Positions 44,219 through 54,783 are shown, numbered from the stretch's first letter. The stretch: DNA of 64,000 nucleotides from Leptospira sp. B5-022 (GCF_000347035.1 NZ_ANIJ01000010.1:62001-126000), one strand, 5' to 3'. The notes: generated by a model from the letters alone, not told the origin. Program-made: numbers and translations.

Positions 44219-45624
44219 AACATTTCTACATAGCCATTCGGTTTAGGGCTAAAAACTTCGTACTATTCATAAAAAAACATTTTCAGATACTAAGAGAAGT
44301 CAGAAGTAACGAGGAATTTATCCGATCCGCTTACTTCGAAGTTTATTTAATACTTAGATATCTGTTCCCGTTCTTATTCGTAGTGTACATTCCTTTTGCC
44401 ATTTTGGATTGGGCCGACTTTCTAAAAAATTCCGGTTACTTTCCTCTCTTAATTTATAACTCGATTTTTATTCCCGGTTGTTTCCTTTTCACTGTCCTTT
44501 TAAATTTCCCCGTTCTAAAAAGTGAAAATAACAGAAGATGGATCGCTGTTGCAGGAACCTTGTTCTTAACTTCCTCAGGAACGGCAATGAACTTGCTTAT
44601 ATTCCAATTCGGTACGGATATTTCTTTATTCGCGTTCACCCAATTAGGGATCGCAGTACTTCTTCGTTATCCTGATAAAACGAAGAAGGTTATTTATTTC
44701 ACTAACTACGCCGTATTCTTTGCGGCAATGTTCTGGTTGGGAAAAAACTCATCTTTTCTGATCCAGAATTTTTTCTTTACCATGGTCATGACCACTTTAT
44801 TGGATCTGATCAGTTTTCTTACCAAGGTGAATTCTTTTCATAAGGAACAATCCATCCGAGATCTGAACCGAAAACTAGTAATGGAGTCCATTAAAAAATC
44901 TGAAATTCTAAGGATCGCAATTCACGATCTCAAAAGTCCCGTCACCGGGATAATAAGTTTGGTGGGACTTTATACGCGAGAACCTAGTCATATTTCTCCT
45001 TCGATTCGGCTCACTTCTTCTTATGCGGATCCTCCGGAAATCCTGGATCATATAGATAGGACATCCCGCAAAATTTTAGAATCCATTGAAGATGTTTTAT
45101 ATCTCGCAAGTTCCGGAGATACGGAAACGATCGAAAATCAAAGCCAAAATTTGAATCCGGAACTATTATTAAAATCGGTCGCTTGCAATCTAAACTTCCT
45201 GTTCTCCTCAAAGAACATTAGGATAGAAGATAATCTCTCGGAGTATAACTTTTACTTTCAGGCAAATCCTCAGATATTGTATAGAATATTCGACAACTTA
45301 TTAAGTAACGCCGCCAAATTCTCCCCTGAAAATTCGGAGATATCGCTCAAAAGCGAACTTACCTCAGAACTACATGAGAAAATTCTAATTATCAAAATGG
45401 AAGATTCAGGACCGGGATTCCAACCCGAAGACGAAAAAAACATGTTCAGGGAATTTTCCATTCTCTCCGCGAAGCCGACCGGATCCGAATCCTCTAGCGG
45501 GATCGGACTAGCATTGGCTAAAAAATTATTGGATAGAATGGGGATCCGTATCCGCCTAGGTAACTCCGAAACACTCGGAGGAGCCAAGGTGATATTAGAA
45601 TTTCCGCAATCAAAAGCGAAATAG
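44215..45624 (+). CDS. Sensor histidine kinase
   Basis: 469 residues from GTG 44215. Five to six membrane helices fill residues 40-200. A dimerisation domain with phosphoacceptor His237 (IAIHDLKSPVTG) follows, then an ATPase domain with N box DNLLSNAAKFSP, G1 box DSGPGF and G2 box SGIGLALAKKLL. The LytTR partner is unusual because many LytTR regulators pair with HisKA_7TM/LytS kinases rather than HisKA-type enzymes. The signal is unknown. Confidence 0.93.
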   Translation: MKHFYIAIRFRAKNFVLFIKKHFQILREVRSNEEFIRSAYFEVYLILRYLFPFLFVVYIPFAILDWADFLKNSGYFPLLIYNSIFIPGCFLFTVLLNFPVLKSENNRRWIAVAGTLFLTSSGTAMNLLIFQFGTDISLFAFTQLGIAVLLRYPDKTKKVIYFTNYAVFFAAMFWLGKNSSFLIQNFFFTMVMTTLLDLISFLTKVNSFHKEQSIRDLNRKLVMESIKKSEILRIAIHDLKSPVTGIISLVGLYTREPSHISPSIRLTSSYADPPEILDHIDRTSRKILESIEDVLYLASSGDTETIENQSQNLNPELLLKSVACNLNFLFSSKNIRIEDNLSEYNFYFQANPQILYRIFDNLLSNAAKFSPENSEISLKSELTSELHEKILIIKMEDSGPGFQPEDEKNMFREFSILSAKPTGSESSSGIGLALAKKLLDRMGIRIRLGNSETLGGAKVILEFPQSKAK

Positions 45625-45651
45625 GGAGTTAAGAACTGGAGGCAAATCAAA

Positions 45652-47061
45652 ATGAAAGATGTGAAGAGAATTTGGTGGTCAGGATTGTTACTAACGTTAT
45701 CCGTAACGTTGTTTTACTGTAGTCCTGAGCAAAATACGAACAATACGCAAGACCTGGCTTTATTAGGAGGACTTTTAGAGTCTCCCGAAAAACAAGCGGG
45801 TGATCTGGCCGGATTAGATAACACGGATCCAAAGGCCCAAAATATTTTGGACGACCTAACGAGTGTGGTCTATGGCTCTTACGATGTAGTGTATATTCCG
45901 GGCGCTGTGTGCAGCAACGGAACCCCTTACAAAATATTCGTAGATCGGGCCGATGGGATCTTGGATTGGCTCTTAGGATATTCCAGCAGATTATTGGTAT
46001 ATTTGGAACCCGGAGGAGCTTGTTGGGATTACGAAAGTTGTACAGGACAGACCGGTATCAGAGGAGCCGCCAATCCGAACGGTATTCCCGATAATCACAT
46101 GAACTTTGGAGCATTATTAGATCCGAATGTTCCGGGAGGAAGTCCCAATGCGGTAATCTCACCGATCATATTAAGAAACCATCCTACAGGACAGAACGTT
46201 AAGACTTCCAATTGGAATAAGGTCTTTCTTCCGTACTGTACGGGCGACGTGTACGCGGGTAATAAGGTCGCGACTTATTCGGATCCAACCGGACAAAATC
46301 CTCCGATCACCTATCGACACGTAGGCGCCAAAAATATGGAGCTAGTCATCAATTGGCTGAAAAACAATTTTAATAAGCCGAAAGAAATGCTCGTTTCCGG
46401 ATGTAGTGCAGGGGGTGCAGGTTCTTTGATCAATTATCACTTCATTAGAAAAGCTTTAAGTCCTTCCAAAAGTTATCTATTGAACGATTCCGGCCCGATA
46501 TTTCCAGCTCCTGGATTCGGGAATCAATGGCCTTTACACCAAAAGATCAAAGACGCCTGGAATACGGAGTATTTTATCAGCAAAGCTCAACCTGATTTTC
46601 CTTCCATAGATATTCGTGCGGATTATGGAAAAATCAGCGAGGCCTTGGCCCAAAAATATCCGAACGATAAATTGGCGATTACTCTGTTCAGAAGGGATGC
46701 CAATTATTCCATGTATTCGTACGCAAGATTTTACGGATTAGATGAGAATAATCCGGCGGACAAGGAATACATCCTTTCCACTCTTTGGGCTCAGGATATC
46801 GAGAATTTGAAGGCGCAATACGATAGATTTCCGAATCTAGAATATTTTATGCCGTATTACAGAAGTATCAATGAAAGTCATTGTACTTCCATTGTGGAGT
46901 TTACCGGAACGGAGATAGAAAATACCGGTATTACACTCGGGACCTTCATCAATAATTATCTATTAGGAAGTTCTACTTTTAGGAGTTTCTTTGAAAGTGT
47001 GAATCCGAACGATGCAAACGTAACGAATTTCTGGTTCGCGTTAGTTAACCTTTTACTATGA
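45652..47061 (+). CDS. Pectinacetylesterase/Notum-like lipoprotein
   Basis: A 469-residue lipoprotein (lipobox TLFYC). The motifs of the pectinacetylesterase/Notum family are present: YLEPGGACWDYESC (oxyanion loop), LPYCTGDVYAG, and SGCSAGGAGSL with the nucleophilic serine. A histidine near the C-terminus (NESHCTSI) probably completes the triad. These enzymes remove acetyl or acyl groups, but pectin need not be the substrate here. The gene is followed by a strong terminator and lies behind the two-component pair (27 bases). Confidence 0.85.
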   Translation: MKDVKRIWWSGLLLTLSVTLFYCSPEQNTNNTQDLALLGGLLESPEKQAGDLAGLDNTDPKAQNILDDLTSVVYGSYDVVYIPGAVCSNGTPYKIFVDRADGILDWLLGYSSRLLVYLEPGGACWDYESCTGQTGIRGAANPNGIPDNHMNFGALLDPNVPGGSPNAVISPIILRNHPTGQNVKTSNWNKVFLPYCTGDVYAGNKVATYSDPTGQNPPITYRHVGAKNMELVINWLKNNFNKPKEMLVSGCSAGGAGSLINYHFIRKALSPSKSYLLNDSGPIFPAPGFGNQWPLHQKIKDAWNTEYFISKAQPDFPSIDIRADYGKISEALAQKYPNDKLAITLFRRDANYSMYSYARFYGLDENNPADKEYILSTLWAQDIENLKAQYDRFPNLEYFMPYYRSINESHCTSIVEFTGTEIENTGITLGTFINNYLLGSSTFRSFFESVNPNDANVTNFWFALVNLLL

Positions 47062-47069
47062 TCTCTCTG

Positions 47070-47099
47070 GAGAAGGCGGTTGATGCCGCCTTCTCTTTT
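47070..47099 (+). terminator. Rho-independent terminator
   Basis: GAGAAGGCGG / CCGCCTTCTC stem (10 bp, 6-base loop TTGATG) followed by TTTTC. It ends the pectinacetylesterase-like transcript. Confidence 0.88.
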
Positions 47100-47111
47100 C
47101 TTTAATCCCGC

Positions 47112-48932
47112 TTATCGAAGCAAATCCTTCTTTTCCCATAATTTCAAAACTATAAGTCCAGAAATCACACCCGATAAAAGGAAGATACCGCCTAACGCAT
47201 ATTTTAGCTGCAGAAGGTATCCTATCCCGAAAAGCCAAGCGTATAAGGAGAAGATCGCCAATAGCCAGATCCGAATTCTATAATAGAATTTTTTACGAAC
47301 GGAAACCCCGCCCCATTTTCCCCAGAAACCGAAAGGTTGTAACTTGGCTACAAATATGTCCAACACTTGGTCCGGAACAGGAGCAGTTAAAAAGGTCACA
47401 AGAATGGAAACGATCACGCTTCCCAAAGCGGTAAAGAATAGAAGGTAATCCGCGTTTACATTAGGATATACTTTATATAAAATTAATGAAAGAACAAGCG
47501 CTGTTCCCATTCCGGACAATTCAGTCCAAGCGTTCACTCTCCACCAGATCCACCTTAAGATCTGAGGTAGTCCCAAACCGGAAGCCATGGCAAGGAAAAA
47601 CTTCCATGCGGATGCAATTGAGTTCATCTGAGTTGCGACTAAGATCGCAATCCCCGCCATCAAAACTACTGCTACCCTTCCCGCGATAACTGTTTCATTA
47701 TTCTTGGCATTCGGTTTTAAAAATCTTAAATAAAGATCGTTTACTAGATAACTGGCACCCCAGTTGATATGAGTATCCGCAGTGGACATGAACGCAGCCA
47801 TCAAACTTACGAATACCAATCCCAAACACCCGGCGGGTAAAACGATCTTCATCAGTACCGGATATGCGATCTCTCTATCCGATTGAACGACTGCACCGGC
47901 AGGTTGGAATAAATCCGCATCATGTAAAGGGAACACGACCAGACATACGAGTCCTGTTAGTACCCAAGGCCAGGTGCGTAAAATAAAGTTTGCGATATTG
48001 AACCAAAGAGAACCTAATTCCGCATCCTTAGGAGTTTTTGCAGTATGTAATCTTTGGGCTAAATATCCCGATCCGTCCGAATGATATTGGATCCACCATT
48101 GTACACCTACGAATATTAGAAAAACCTGAAGAGGTAGTCCGTGTTCTTCTTCTCCTATCCTTGGCCAAAAAGAAATGATGGATTCCGATTTTCCAGGATA
48201 TAAGGTCTCTAATTTGGAGTACAGACCTTCTAATCCGCCTACGTATTGGACTGCGAAGATCGCAAATACGATCGCACCGCCTATTCCTAAAGCGAACTGG
48301 AATAAGTCCGTAAGGATCACACCTTGGATCCCACCCATACTGCTATAAAAGACTACTACCGAGAAAAGAATAAGAACCGTCAGTGTAGTATTCAAATCTC
48401 CTAATATTAAAAAGTCCGGCCAAACATCGGAGATGGAACTGAATACTTCTGAGCCAAGCAATACATTCCAATCCAAAAAAGGAGCGGTAATCTTGGACAT
48501 TGCCTTAAAAACCCAGCCCAGTATGATGGAATTGAAAAGAATACTTAAAAAGAATGCCTTGGCCGCTCTTAATATTGCTGCGCCTGTTCCGGAGTATCGT
48601 AGTTCTACGAATTCAACGTCTGTGAGAACTTCTGCCTTTCTCCAAGATGCTGCAAAGAATACGGTAATGATCAGATAACCGATCGCCCAACTCCACCAGA
48701 GCCAGTTTCCGCCTACCCCATCCAAAGCAACCATTCCGGTAATAACCAAGGGAGTGTCCGCTGCAAATGTGGTCGCAACCATGGAAGTCCCGAGCCACCA
48801 CCAAGGAAGTTTTCTATCCGCGACAAAGTAGGAACTCAGACTTTCTCCCGCCTTAGAGGAAAGAAGAAGTCCGACCGAAAAAGCGAAAATGATATACGCT
48901 AAGATCAGGTACCAATCGATAGGAGAAAAAAT
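47112..48932 (-). CDS. Sodium:solute symporter, apparent ATT start codon
   Basis: An SSS-family inner-membrane symporter. From the first ATG (48782) the protein would lack its first helix. Reading upstream in frame gives [20 protein letters not shown], then a further stretch ending [13 protein letters not shown], a proper SSS N-terminus. But no ATG, GTG or TTG occurs before the TAG at 49017-49019. The likely start is ATT at 48930-48932, 4-5 bases after a GGGGGG run, giving about 606 residues. The core has about 13 helices. The substrate is unknown. A mutation or sequencing error of ATG to ATT is the alternative. Confidence 0.82.
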   Translation of the reverse strand: MFSPIDWYLILAYIIFAFSVGLLLSSKAGESLSSYFVADRKLPWWWLGTSMVATTFAADTPLVITGMVALDGVGGNWLWWSWAIGYLIITVFFAASWRKAEVLTDVEFVELRYSGTGAAILRAAKAFFLSILFNSIILGWVFKAMSKITAPFLDWNVLLGSEVFSSISDVWPDFLILGDLNTTLTVLILFSVVVFYSSMGGIQGVILTDLFQFALGIGGAIVFAIFAVQYVGGLEGLYSKLETLYPGKSESIISFWPRIGEEEHGLPLQVFLIFVGVQWWIQYHSDGSGYLAQRLHTAKTPKDAELGSLWFNIANFILRTWPWVLTGLVCLVVFPLHDADLFQPAGAVVQSDREIAYPVLMKIVLPAGCLGLVFVSLMAAFMSTADTHINWGASYLVNDLYLRFLKPNAKNNETVIAGRVAVVLMAGIAILVATQMNSIASAWKFFLAMASGLGLPQILRWIWWRVNAWTELSGMGTALVLSLILYKVYPNVNADYLLFFTALGSVIVSILVTFLTAPVPDQVLDIFVAKLQPFGFWGKWGGVSVRKKFYYRIRIWLLAIFSLYAWLFGIGYLLQLKYALGGIFLLSGVISGLIVLKLWEKKDLLR

Positions 48933-49071
48933 GGGGCCCCCCTTCTCCCAAAGGAGGGAGAACTCTCCATAAAGATCGGCCGACTTTCCTTGAAAACAAG
49001 GATTCTTTCCAGCCGTCTAGATTTGATTTATCTTGATCCCCGCCCCGAGCCCAAAAAGATGGTAGGCAGCG

Positions 49072-50295
49072 ATGGCAAACATAATCGTCCAAAAGTACGG
49101 GGGAACATCCGTTGGATCTCCCGATCGCATCCGGAACGTAGCCGGAAGAATCAAACGTTATCATGAAGAAGGCAACCATGTTGTCGTAGTCGTTTCCGCG
49201 ATGGGGCACACGACGGACGAATTGGTGGATCTGGCCGATAAGATCACCAAAAATCCTCCTAAGAGAGAAATGGACATGTTATTGTCCACAGGAGAGCAGG
49301 TCTCCATCGCTCTTCTTGCAATGGCTCTTTGGGATCTAGGAGTTCCAGCAAAGTCATTCACGGGTTCCCAGATCAAGATGATCACAGACGGGAACTTCTC
49401 CAATGCAAAGATCCAAGGAGTGGATCGTTCCAGAATAGATGCAGCGTTAAACGAAGGAAACGTTGTGATCGTAGCCGGATTCCAAGGAATAGATCAGAAC
49501 GAGAACATCACTACCTTGGGAAGAGGCGGTTCGGATACTTCCGCGGTAGCGTTAGCTGCTGTACTTGGTGCAAAAGAATGTGAAATTTATACCGATGTGG
49601 ACGGAGTCTATACCGCCGATCCGAGAGTGGTTCCCCAGGCCAGCAAACATTCTCAGATCACTTATGAGGAAATGTTGGAACTCGCAAGTTTAGGCGCCGG
49701 AGTTCTTCATTCCAGAAGTGTGGAATTGGGAATGAACTATGACGTAGTCATTCATGTACGTTCCAGCTTTAATAATAATCCGGGGACTTTGGTTGTAAAC
49801 GAGGACAAAATTATGGAAAAATTGAAAGTAAGCGGCGTTACCGCAAAGAACGACCAAGCCAGAATTACGATCGCGGATGTTCCGGACAAACCGGGTCTTG
49901 CAGCAGTTCTATTCGGAGACCTAAGCTCCAAAGATATTCTCGTGGATGTGATCGTTCAATCTTCTCCTTATAATGGAAGAAACACGATTTCCTTCACGGT
50001 TCCTAAAAAGGACCTGGTCCAAGCTCTTCCTATCCTGGAATCCTTCTCTAATTCCCAAGGCGCCAAAAAGCCTGAGATCAACGAGGAGATCTCTATCGTG
50101 TCTGCGGTTGGGATCGGAATGAAATCCCATGTGGGAGTGGCGGCTCAAATGTTCAAAGCTTTGGCGGAAAAAGAGATCAATATTGAAATGATCTCCACTT
50201 CAGAGATCAAAATCTCCTGCGTAATTCCAAGAATTCATGCGGAAACTGCCGTAAACAAGATCCACGAGACCTTCGGGCTTTCGAAAAACGGTTGA
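49072..50295 (+). CDS. lysC: Aspartate kinase
   Basis: 407 residues. It phosphorylates aspartate at the start of the lysine, threonine and methionine pathway. The kinase domain has [10 protein letters not shown] and [15 protein letters not shown]. Two ACT domains at the C-terminus (residues about 265-407) provide feedback control. First gene of a plus-strand run of four with short gaps. Confidence 0.96.
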   Translation: MANIIVQKYGGTSVGSPDRIRNVAGRIKRYHEEGNHVVVVVSAMGHTTDELVDLADKITKNPPKREMDMLLSTGEQVSIALLAMALWDLGVPAKSFTGSQIKMITDGNFSNAKIQGVDRSRIDAALNEGNVVIVAGFQGIDQNENITTLGRGGSDTSAVALAAVLGAKECEIYTDVDGVYTADPRVVPQASKHSQITYEEMLELASLGAGVLHSRSVELGMNYDVVIHVRSSFNNNPGTLVVNEDKIMEKLKVSGVTAKNDQARITIADVPDKPGLAAVLFGDLSSKDILVDVIVQSSPYNGRNTISFTVPKKDLVQALPILESFSNSQGAKKPEINEEISIVSAVGIGMKSHVGVAAQMFKALAEKEINIEMISTSEIKISCVIPRIHAETAVNKIHETFGLSKNG

Positions 50296-50326
50296 ACAAG
50301 AGAGGATCGGGAGCATCCTTTTCCCT

Positions 50327-51382
50327 GTGTTAGGAATTTTTCCGGGATCCTCCCCTTCAATTTCACGTAAGCTCGCCTTATTCTCCGGTATACTTTCTCT
50401 AAGTGTATTCACTGCCGAGATCCGACCGGCTGAATCCTTGAATAAGATTATCGCAACCGTTGGAAATCAATCCATCAGCGAATTAGATTTCGACGACGCT
50501 CAGGAAAAATACCAAAAACTCTCTAAACACCTCAAAAGTGAGGACATGAGAAAATCTCTCCGCTCGAGGATCATAGACTTTCTGATAGACAGAGCCGTAG
50601 TGGATTCCATTGCGGAAGACGAATCCATTCAGGTGAACGAAAAAAGATTAGAGAGTGAGATCGAAAAAAGAATGGAGTATATGGGGATCACCTCTCGTAA
50701 ACAATTCGAAAAGGCAGTCGAGTCCAGTTCCGGAATGTCTTACGAGTTATGGTATACAGAACTTCCCTATCAGATCAAAAAAACGCAGCTCATGCAATAC
50801 AAGGTCCCCAACCATCCTCCTTCAGATAAGGATATCCGCGCATGGTATGCTCAGAACAGAGAAAAAGTAGGGTTCGAAGTGCAGTATAGACAGATCGCAA
50901 TCTCCCCCAATAATGATACGATCGCGGAAGAATCCAGAATACATAAAGAAGCAAGTGAGATCAAAAAAAGTATCCAATCCGATCCGGCTTCCTTCAGCCT
51001 GATTGCCGGTTCCCCCAGAAATACGGATGCTGTTTTAAGAGCCAGAAAGGGACTTATCGATTGGATCTCTTCCTTTGAATTATATAAAACGAATCGTTCC
51101 GTTGCTGTGGCATTATCCACGATACCGGTGGGTTCGATCTCTGAAGTTTTCAGGGACGAAAGAAAACGTTATTGTATCGTCAAGGTAGAAGGCAAAAGAC
51201 CTACTCCTTTGGACAACGTACGCCAGGGAATTATCAATCTTCTCAGTCGCGAAAAAGAAGACGAAAATTTTATAAAATGGGTAAGAGAATCCAGATCAAC
51301 CGTGCCGATACAGATCTTTGACGAAGCGTATAAGAAAGAGAATAAGATCCCGGACCAGCAAGAGACCTTTACCCTGGATTAA
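50327..51382 (+). CDS. SurA-like periplasmic peptidyl-prolyl isomerase/chaperone
   Basis: 351 residues from GTG 50327, with signal peptide ([17 protein letters not shown]). The SurA N-terminal chaperone domain ([30 protein letters not shown]) is followed by one parvulin-like domain ([19 protein letters not shown] ... [19 protein letters not shown]). It assists outer-membrane protein folding. It starts 32 bases after lysC, an unusual partner. Confidence 0.82.
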   Translation: MLGIFPGSSPSISRKLALFSGILSLSVFTAEIRPAESLNKIIATVGNQSISELDFDDAQEKYQKLSKHLKSEDMRKSLRSRIIDFLIDRAVVDSIAEDESIQVNEKRLESEIEKRMEYMGITSRKQFEKAVESSSGMSYELWYTELPYQIKKTQLMQYKVPNHPPSDKDIRAWYAQNREKVGFEVQYRQIAISPNNDTIAEESRIHKEASEIKKSIQSDPASFSLIAGSPRNTDAVLRARKGLIDWISSFELYKTNRSVAVALSTIPVGSISEVFRDERKRYCIVKVEGKRPTPLDNVRQGIINLLSREKEDENFIKWVRESRSTVPIQIFDEAYKKENKIPDQQETFTLD

Positions 51383-51420
51383 GTTCGGAAATTCGAAGCG
51401 AAACGGATCTCGAACAGAAT

Positions 51421-52980
51421 ATGAAATTTCCTCCCCAAGCAGTCGTATTTTATCGTCCGACCGATCTTAATTCCACAAAAGGAAACTTAGATCCGCAGAC
51501 TTCTCTTTCCTATTTAGAACTTACTCTCAAAAAATTGTCTTCCGTTTTAAAAGGTATTCCCGTTTATTCCAATGGAACATTCGGAACAGCCGAAGAAACA
51601 AAAAAGATCAGCAAAAAATTAGAATATTCTGATTTTATAATTATAGAATCCGGATCGGAAGCGGAATTTTTCTCTAAGATCTGCGATATGCTCCCCGCCT
51701 CCAGGACGGGGGACCCGGAATGGGACGAGACATGTTTTCTTGTTTTCGACGGATTTGCGCCTTTGTTGGATCCCGCTCTTACCGAAGAATTGATCCTTCG
51801 CCACGAAAAATACTTAGCTCAATATTCTTATTCCGAAAATCTTCCCCCTGGCATTGTGCCGAGGATCCTTTCCAGAGAATTTGTAAGAAGTCTTCCCGCT
51901 GAATATTCGGGCGGGACGCAAGACTTTTTGGCCAAAAATATCAACCAATTCGATACCGAGATCTTTTATACCTCTCCCGATCTTCGACAATGGAGATTGG
52001 ACCTCTCCGCAAATAACCCTAGATCTTTCAGGCTCTTATCGTCCCTTTTAAAGGAGAAGGAAAACTGGAAGTATGATGAACTCCAACCCTTCCTGATCTC
52101 CCATCCTGAAATATTCCGGTCCGCCCCAAGTTATTACGAAGTGGAATTGTATAGAGGCTGTGAGTACGAATGTAATTTTTGTCCTAGACAAAATCTAAAA
52201 CCGGAAGATGATCATATAGTTTTAAATCCTCAGGTCTTGGATAAACTTTTATCCCAGGCAGAAAATCTAGGACTCCCGTATAGTGTATGTTTTGGCGGAT
52301 TGGGAGAACCTACACTTCATCCAAATTTTGCGGAATTGGTCCAAAAAACTTTAGCTTCTCCGAATCTAAAAGAACTGTTCATCGAGTCCGCATTATATTC
52401 GGACCTTTCCGGTTTTATTAATTTACTTTCCTCTCTAAATGAAAAAGAAAAGAAGAAGATCAACTTGATCGTAAATCTCACCACCAGAGATAAAAAGGTA
52501 TATTCAGGGCTTTATGGGAAAGACAACCTGGATAAGGTTTTACAAAATTTAGACGCGGTTTCTCAGGTCCTACCCAAGTCCTCCATTTATCTCCAATTCC
52601 TAAAAATCCAAGAAGTAGACTCCGAATTGGATTCCTGGTATGAGCAAGCTCAAAAGGAAGGTTTCGAAATCATTTTACAAAAATATAATTCTTATTCGGA
52701 CATTCTCCCTCAACGTAGAGCCTCCGACCTGACACCTTTGGGCAGGGATTTCTGCTGGCATATCTCCAGAGACCTGTATTTAAATGCGGACGGAGACGTT
52801 TCCATCTGCAAACAAACTCCCGGTTCTAAAAAACATTCCATCGGAAATCTAAACAAGGATTCCCTGGAACAAATCTGGGCGAAGGGAAATCCGTTCTTCA
52901 CTTCTTCCGCAAAAGGAGAACACGAATCAATTCCTGCCCCTTGTATTTCCTGCGATGAGTGGTATACATTCAACGCTTAA
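51421..52980 (+). CDS. Radical SAM/SPASM protein with N-terminal nucleotidyltransferase-like domain
   Basis: A 519-residue protein resembling the spirochaete-restricted spiro-SPASM family. Residues 1-230 look like a degenerate SpsF/CMP-sugar nucleotidyltransferase domain (DGFAPLLDPALTEELILRH, YSENLPPGIVPRIL). RGCEYECNFCPRQ holds the radical SAM cluster cysteines 247, 251 and 254. The SPASM region near the C-terminus (CWHISRDLYLNADGDVSIC ... CISCDEW) binds a further cluster. Overlapping by 26 bases is a cytidylyltransferase/PseG-like fusion gene, so the two probably act on the same sugar or peptide substrate. The reaction is unknown. Confidence 0.82.
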   Translation: MKFPPQAVVFYRPTDLNSTKGNLDPQTSLSYLELTLKKLSSVLKGIPVYSNGTFGTAEETKKISKKLEYSDFIIIESGSEAEFFSKICDMLPASRTGDPEWDETCFLVFDGFAPLLDPALTEELILRHEKYLAQYSYSENLPPGIVPRILSREFVRSLPAEYSGGTQDFLAKNINQFDTEIFYTSPDLRQWRLDLSANNPRSFRLLSSLLKEKENWKYDELQPFLISHPEIFRSAPSYYEVELYRGCEYECNFCPRQNLKPEDDHIVLNPQVLDKLLSQAENLGLPYSVCFGGLGEPTLHPNFAELVQKTLASPNLKELFIESALYSDLSGFINLLSSLNEKEKKKINLIVNLTTRDKKVYSGLYGKDNLDKVLQNLDAVSQVLPKSSIYLQFLKIQEVDSELDSWYEQAQKEGFEIILQKYNSYSDILPQRRASDLTPLGRDFCWHISRDLYLNADGDVSICKQTPGSKKHSIGNLNKDSLEQIWAKGNPFFTSSAKGEHESIPAPCISCDEWYTFNA

Positions 52981-54532
52981 ACCGAAGGTCCGGTCTTTAT
53001 TCGCTTTTATACAGGCGAGGACCGGATCCACCAGATTCCCCAAAAAAGTAATCCGTCCGATCCCTCCAGGTTCGGATAAAACGATTTTGGACCATATCCA
53101 TTCTAGGGTCTTAAAAATTTTACCGAATTCAAGGATCGTTTACCTCATTCCGGAAGGAGATTCGGAACTCGAAAGCTTTTTGGTAAAGAATGGAATGTTA
53201 CACTTCTCCGGACCATTGGAAGATGTTCGACAAAGGTATATTCTTGCTTCCGCAAAATTCGAAGCGGATGCGATCCTAAGGCTAACAGGCGACAATCCAT
53301 TTTACGATACGACTCATCTGGATCTACTTATCCAAACGTTTATCGAATCGGATTCGGATCTGGCTTATTTCCAGGGACTTCCTCTTGGAACAGGAGGAGA
53401 AGTATTCAGAACTTCCGCCCTTTTAAATCTTTCCGGCTCACAACAAGAAGAAAGACATAAAGAACATGTAAGTATTCATATAAAAGAAAATCCAAATCTA
53501 TACAAGATCACTGCAATCCCGAGCATATTGACAAAAGAAGAAGGTTCCAGGTTGTCAAATTTCAGACTGACCGTGGACACCCCTGAAGATTTTGAAACGA
53601 TATCCGATCTACTTACTCAAAGATCGTTCGAATCAATATGCAATTTTAATACAAAAGAATTTTTAGAATGGGAAAATGAATCACCTTCTCTCTTCCGAAA
53701 AAATTTGGATGTTCCCCAGGTAAGATTTAACCTACCTTCTCCGAACGAAAAGATCAAAGGAAAGATAGGGGTATTAGTTGCACCTGCAAAAGAATTCGGG
53801 TCCGGGCATTTTTCCCGGACTTCTCTTTTGTATTCTTTTTTACCTTATAGAGGCTGGGAACCGGAATGGCTCTCCACATTTCCCAAAGACGGAGAATATG
53901 ATATTCTTCTAATAGACTATAGAGATGTAAAAATCCAAGTCCCTTACCAAAGAACAAAAGTTCTACTTTTAGATCATTTCGGAGAAGAGAAGAAAAAATA
54001 CGATTTGTGGGACCTTCTTCCGCATCCCCAAAACGATCGGATTTTTAACTGGGAACAAATCTTAATTCCACCCAACTTGATCTCCTCCGCAACGATCGAA
54101 GAAAAAAATCCCCTTAAAGAATACGAAATCTTTTGTTACGCAGGAAACCTAGGAAAAGAAGAATCCGAAAATCTGGATCGATTCCTGATCCAAAATTCTT
54201 CCCAAAAAAGAATTCGGATCGGAGGAACTCCTCCCAAAACAAATGAGATAGAATATTTCCCAAGACTTTCAAGAGTCCAGTATTTACAAACATTGAGATC
54301 TTCTGAAAAGTTTTTAGGATATTTCGGCCAAAGTCTTTTCGAGGCCCTGTTCTTAAAAATACCTTCCGCGACCTTCTCCATATCTCCAATTCATACAGAA
54401 CTTTCTTACGTTTTAGAGAAATATAATATACCATTCACTGATTTGAGCCGTAAAACGGATTTTTCCCTTGGAACAAAAACAGTCGGAGAGAATGGATACA
54501 AACTCCTACTCGAAAAGATAGACTCGCTTTGA
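52955..54532 (+). CDS. Cytidylyltransferase (SpsF-like) and PseG-like glycosyl domain fusion
   Basis: 525 residues. The N-terminal half has FIQARTGSTRFPKKV, LRLTGDNPFYD and GTGGEVFRTSALL, the signature of SpsF/NeuA-like cytidylyltransferases. The C-terminal half (from about 265) has GSGHFSRTSLL, like the UDP-sugar-binding start of PseG, and a glycosyltransferase-type end (GYFGQSLFEALFLKIPSATF). Fused enzymes of this kind serve nonulosonate (pseudaminic-like) or spore-coat sugar pathways. It overlaps the end of the SPASM gene. I see no closer assignment. Confidence 0.8.
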   Translation: MSGIHSTLKPKVRSLFAFIQARTGSTRFPKKVIRPIPPGSDKTILDHIHSRVLKILPNSRIVYLIPEGDSELESFLVKNGMLHFSGPLEDVRQRYILASAKFEADAILRLTGDNPFYDTTHLDLLIQTFIESDSDLAYFQGLPLGTGGEVFRTSALLNLSGSQQEERHKEHVSIHIKENPNLYKITAIPSILTKEEGSRLSNFRLTVDTPEDFETISDLLTQRSFESICNFNTKEFLEWENESPSLFRKNLDVPQVRFNLPSPNEKIKGKIGVLVAPAKEFGSGHFSRTSLLYSFLPYRGWEPEWLSTFPKDGEYDILLIDYRDVKIQVPYQRTKVLLLDHFGEEKKKYDLWDLLPHPQNDRIFNWEQILIPPNLISSATIEEKNPLKEYEIFCYAGNLGKEESENLDRFLIQNSSQKRIRIGGTPPKTNEIEYFPRLSRVQYLQTLRSSEKFLGYFGQSLFEALFLKIPSATFSISPIHTELSYVLEKYNIPFTDLSRKTDFSLGTKTVGENGYKLLLEKIDSL

Positions 54533-54599
54533 CAAAAGAATATATGGTAAGTTTAAAACGATTACTCCAAAAAACGTACGCGACCTTAAAACCTCCGCG

Positions 54600-54783
54600 T
54601 CTTTGTGTCTATGTGTGAAATTAAAGAATTATAATATTATCATGCAGAGACACAAAGAAAAGAAAATATTGAATTTAGTAACCGCGAGGGATCGAGCCGG
54701 GGTCATAAAAATCGTGAATACGATTTTTTGACCGAAGGCGAGAGCCCGACCCGAGCTCGCGAGGGACGCGGCCAAGAGTAACT
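54600..54783. repeat. Repeat-rich intergenic island
   Basis: In the 512-base gap 54533-55044. TCTTTGTGTCT (54600-54610) pairs with AGACACAAAGA (54648-54658). A long hairpin 54701-54733 pairs GGTCA..AAAAATCGT with ACGATTTTT..TGACC. CCCGAGC-TC-GCGAGGG occurs at 54750-54765 and matches the islands at 2409 and 43303. No coding frame seen. Confidence 0.5.

Noticed and set aside
48780..48782. ATG 48782 as true start of the sodium:solute symporter
   Set aside because: It would remove the first membrane helix and the conserved [13 protein letters not shown] segment, which are encoded in frame upstream.
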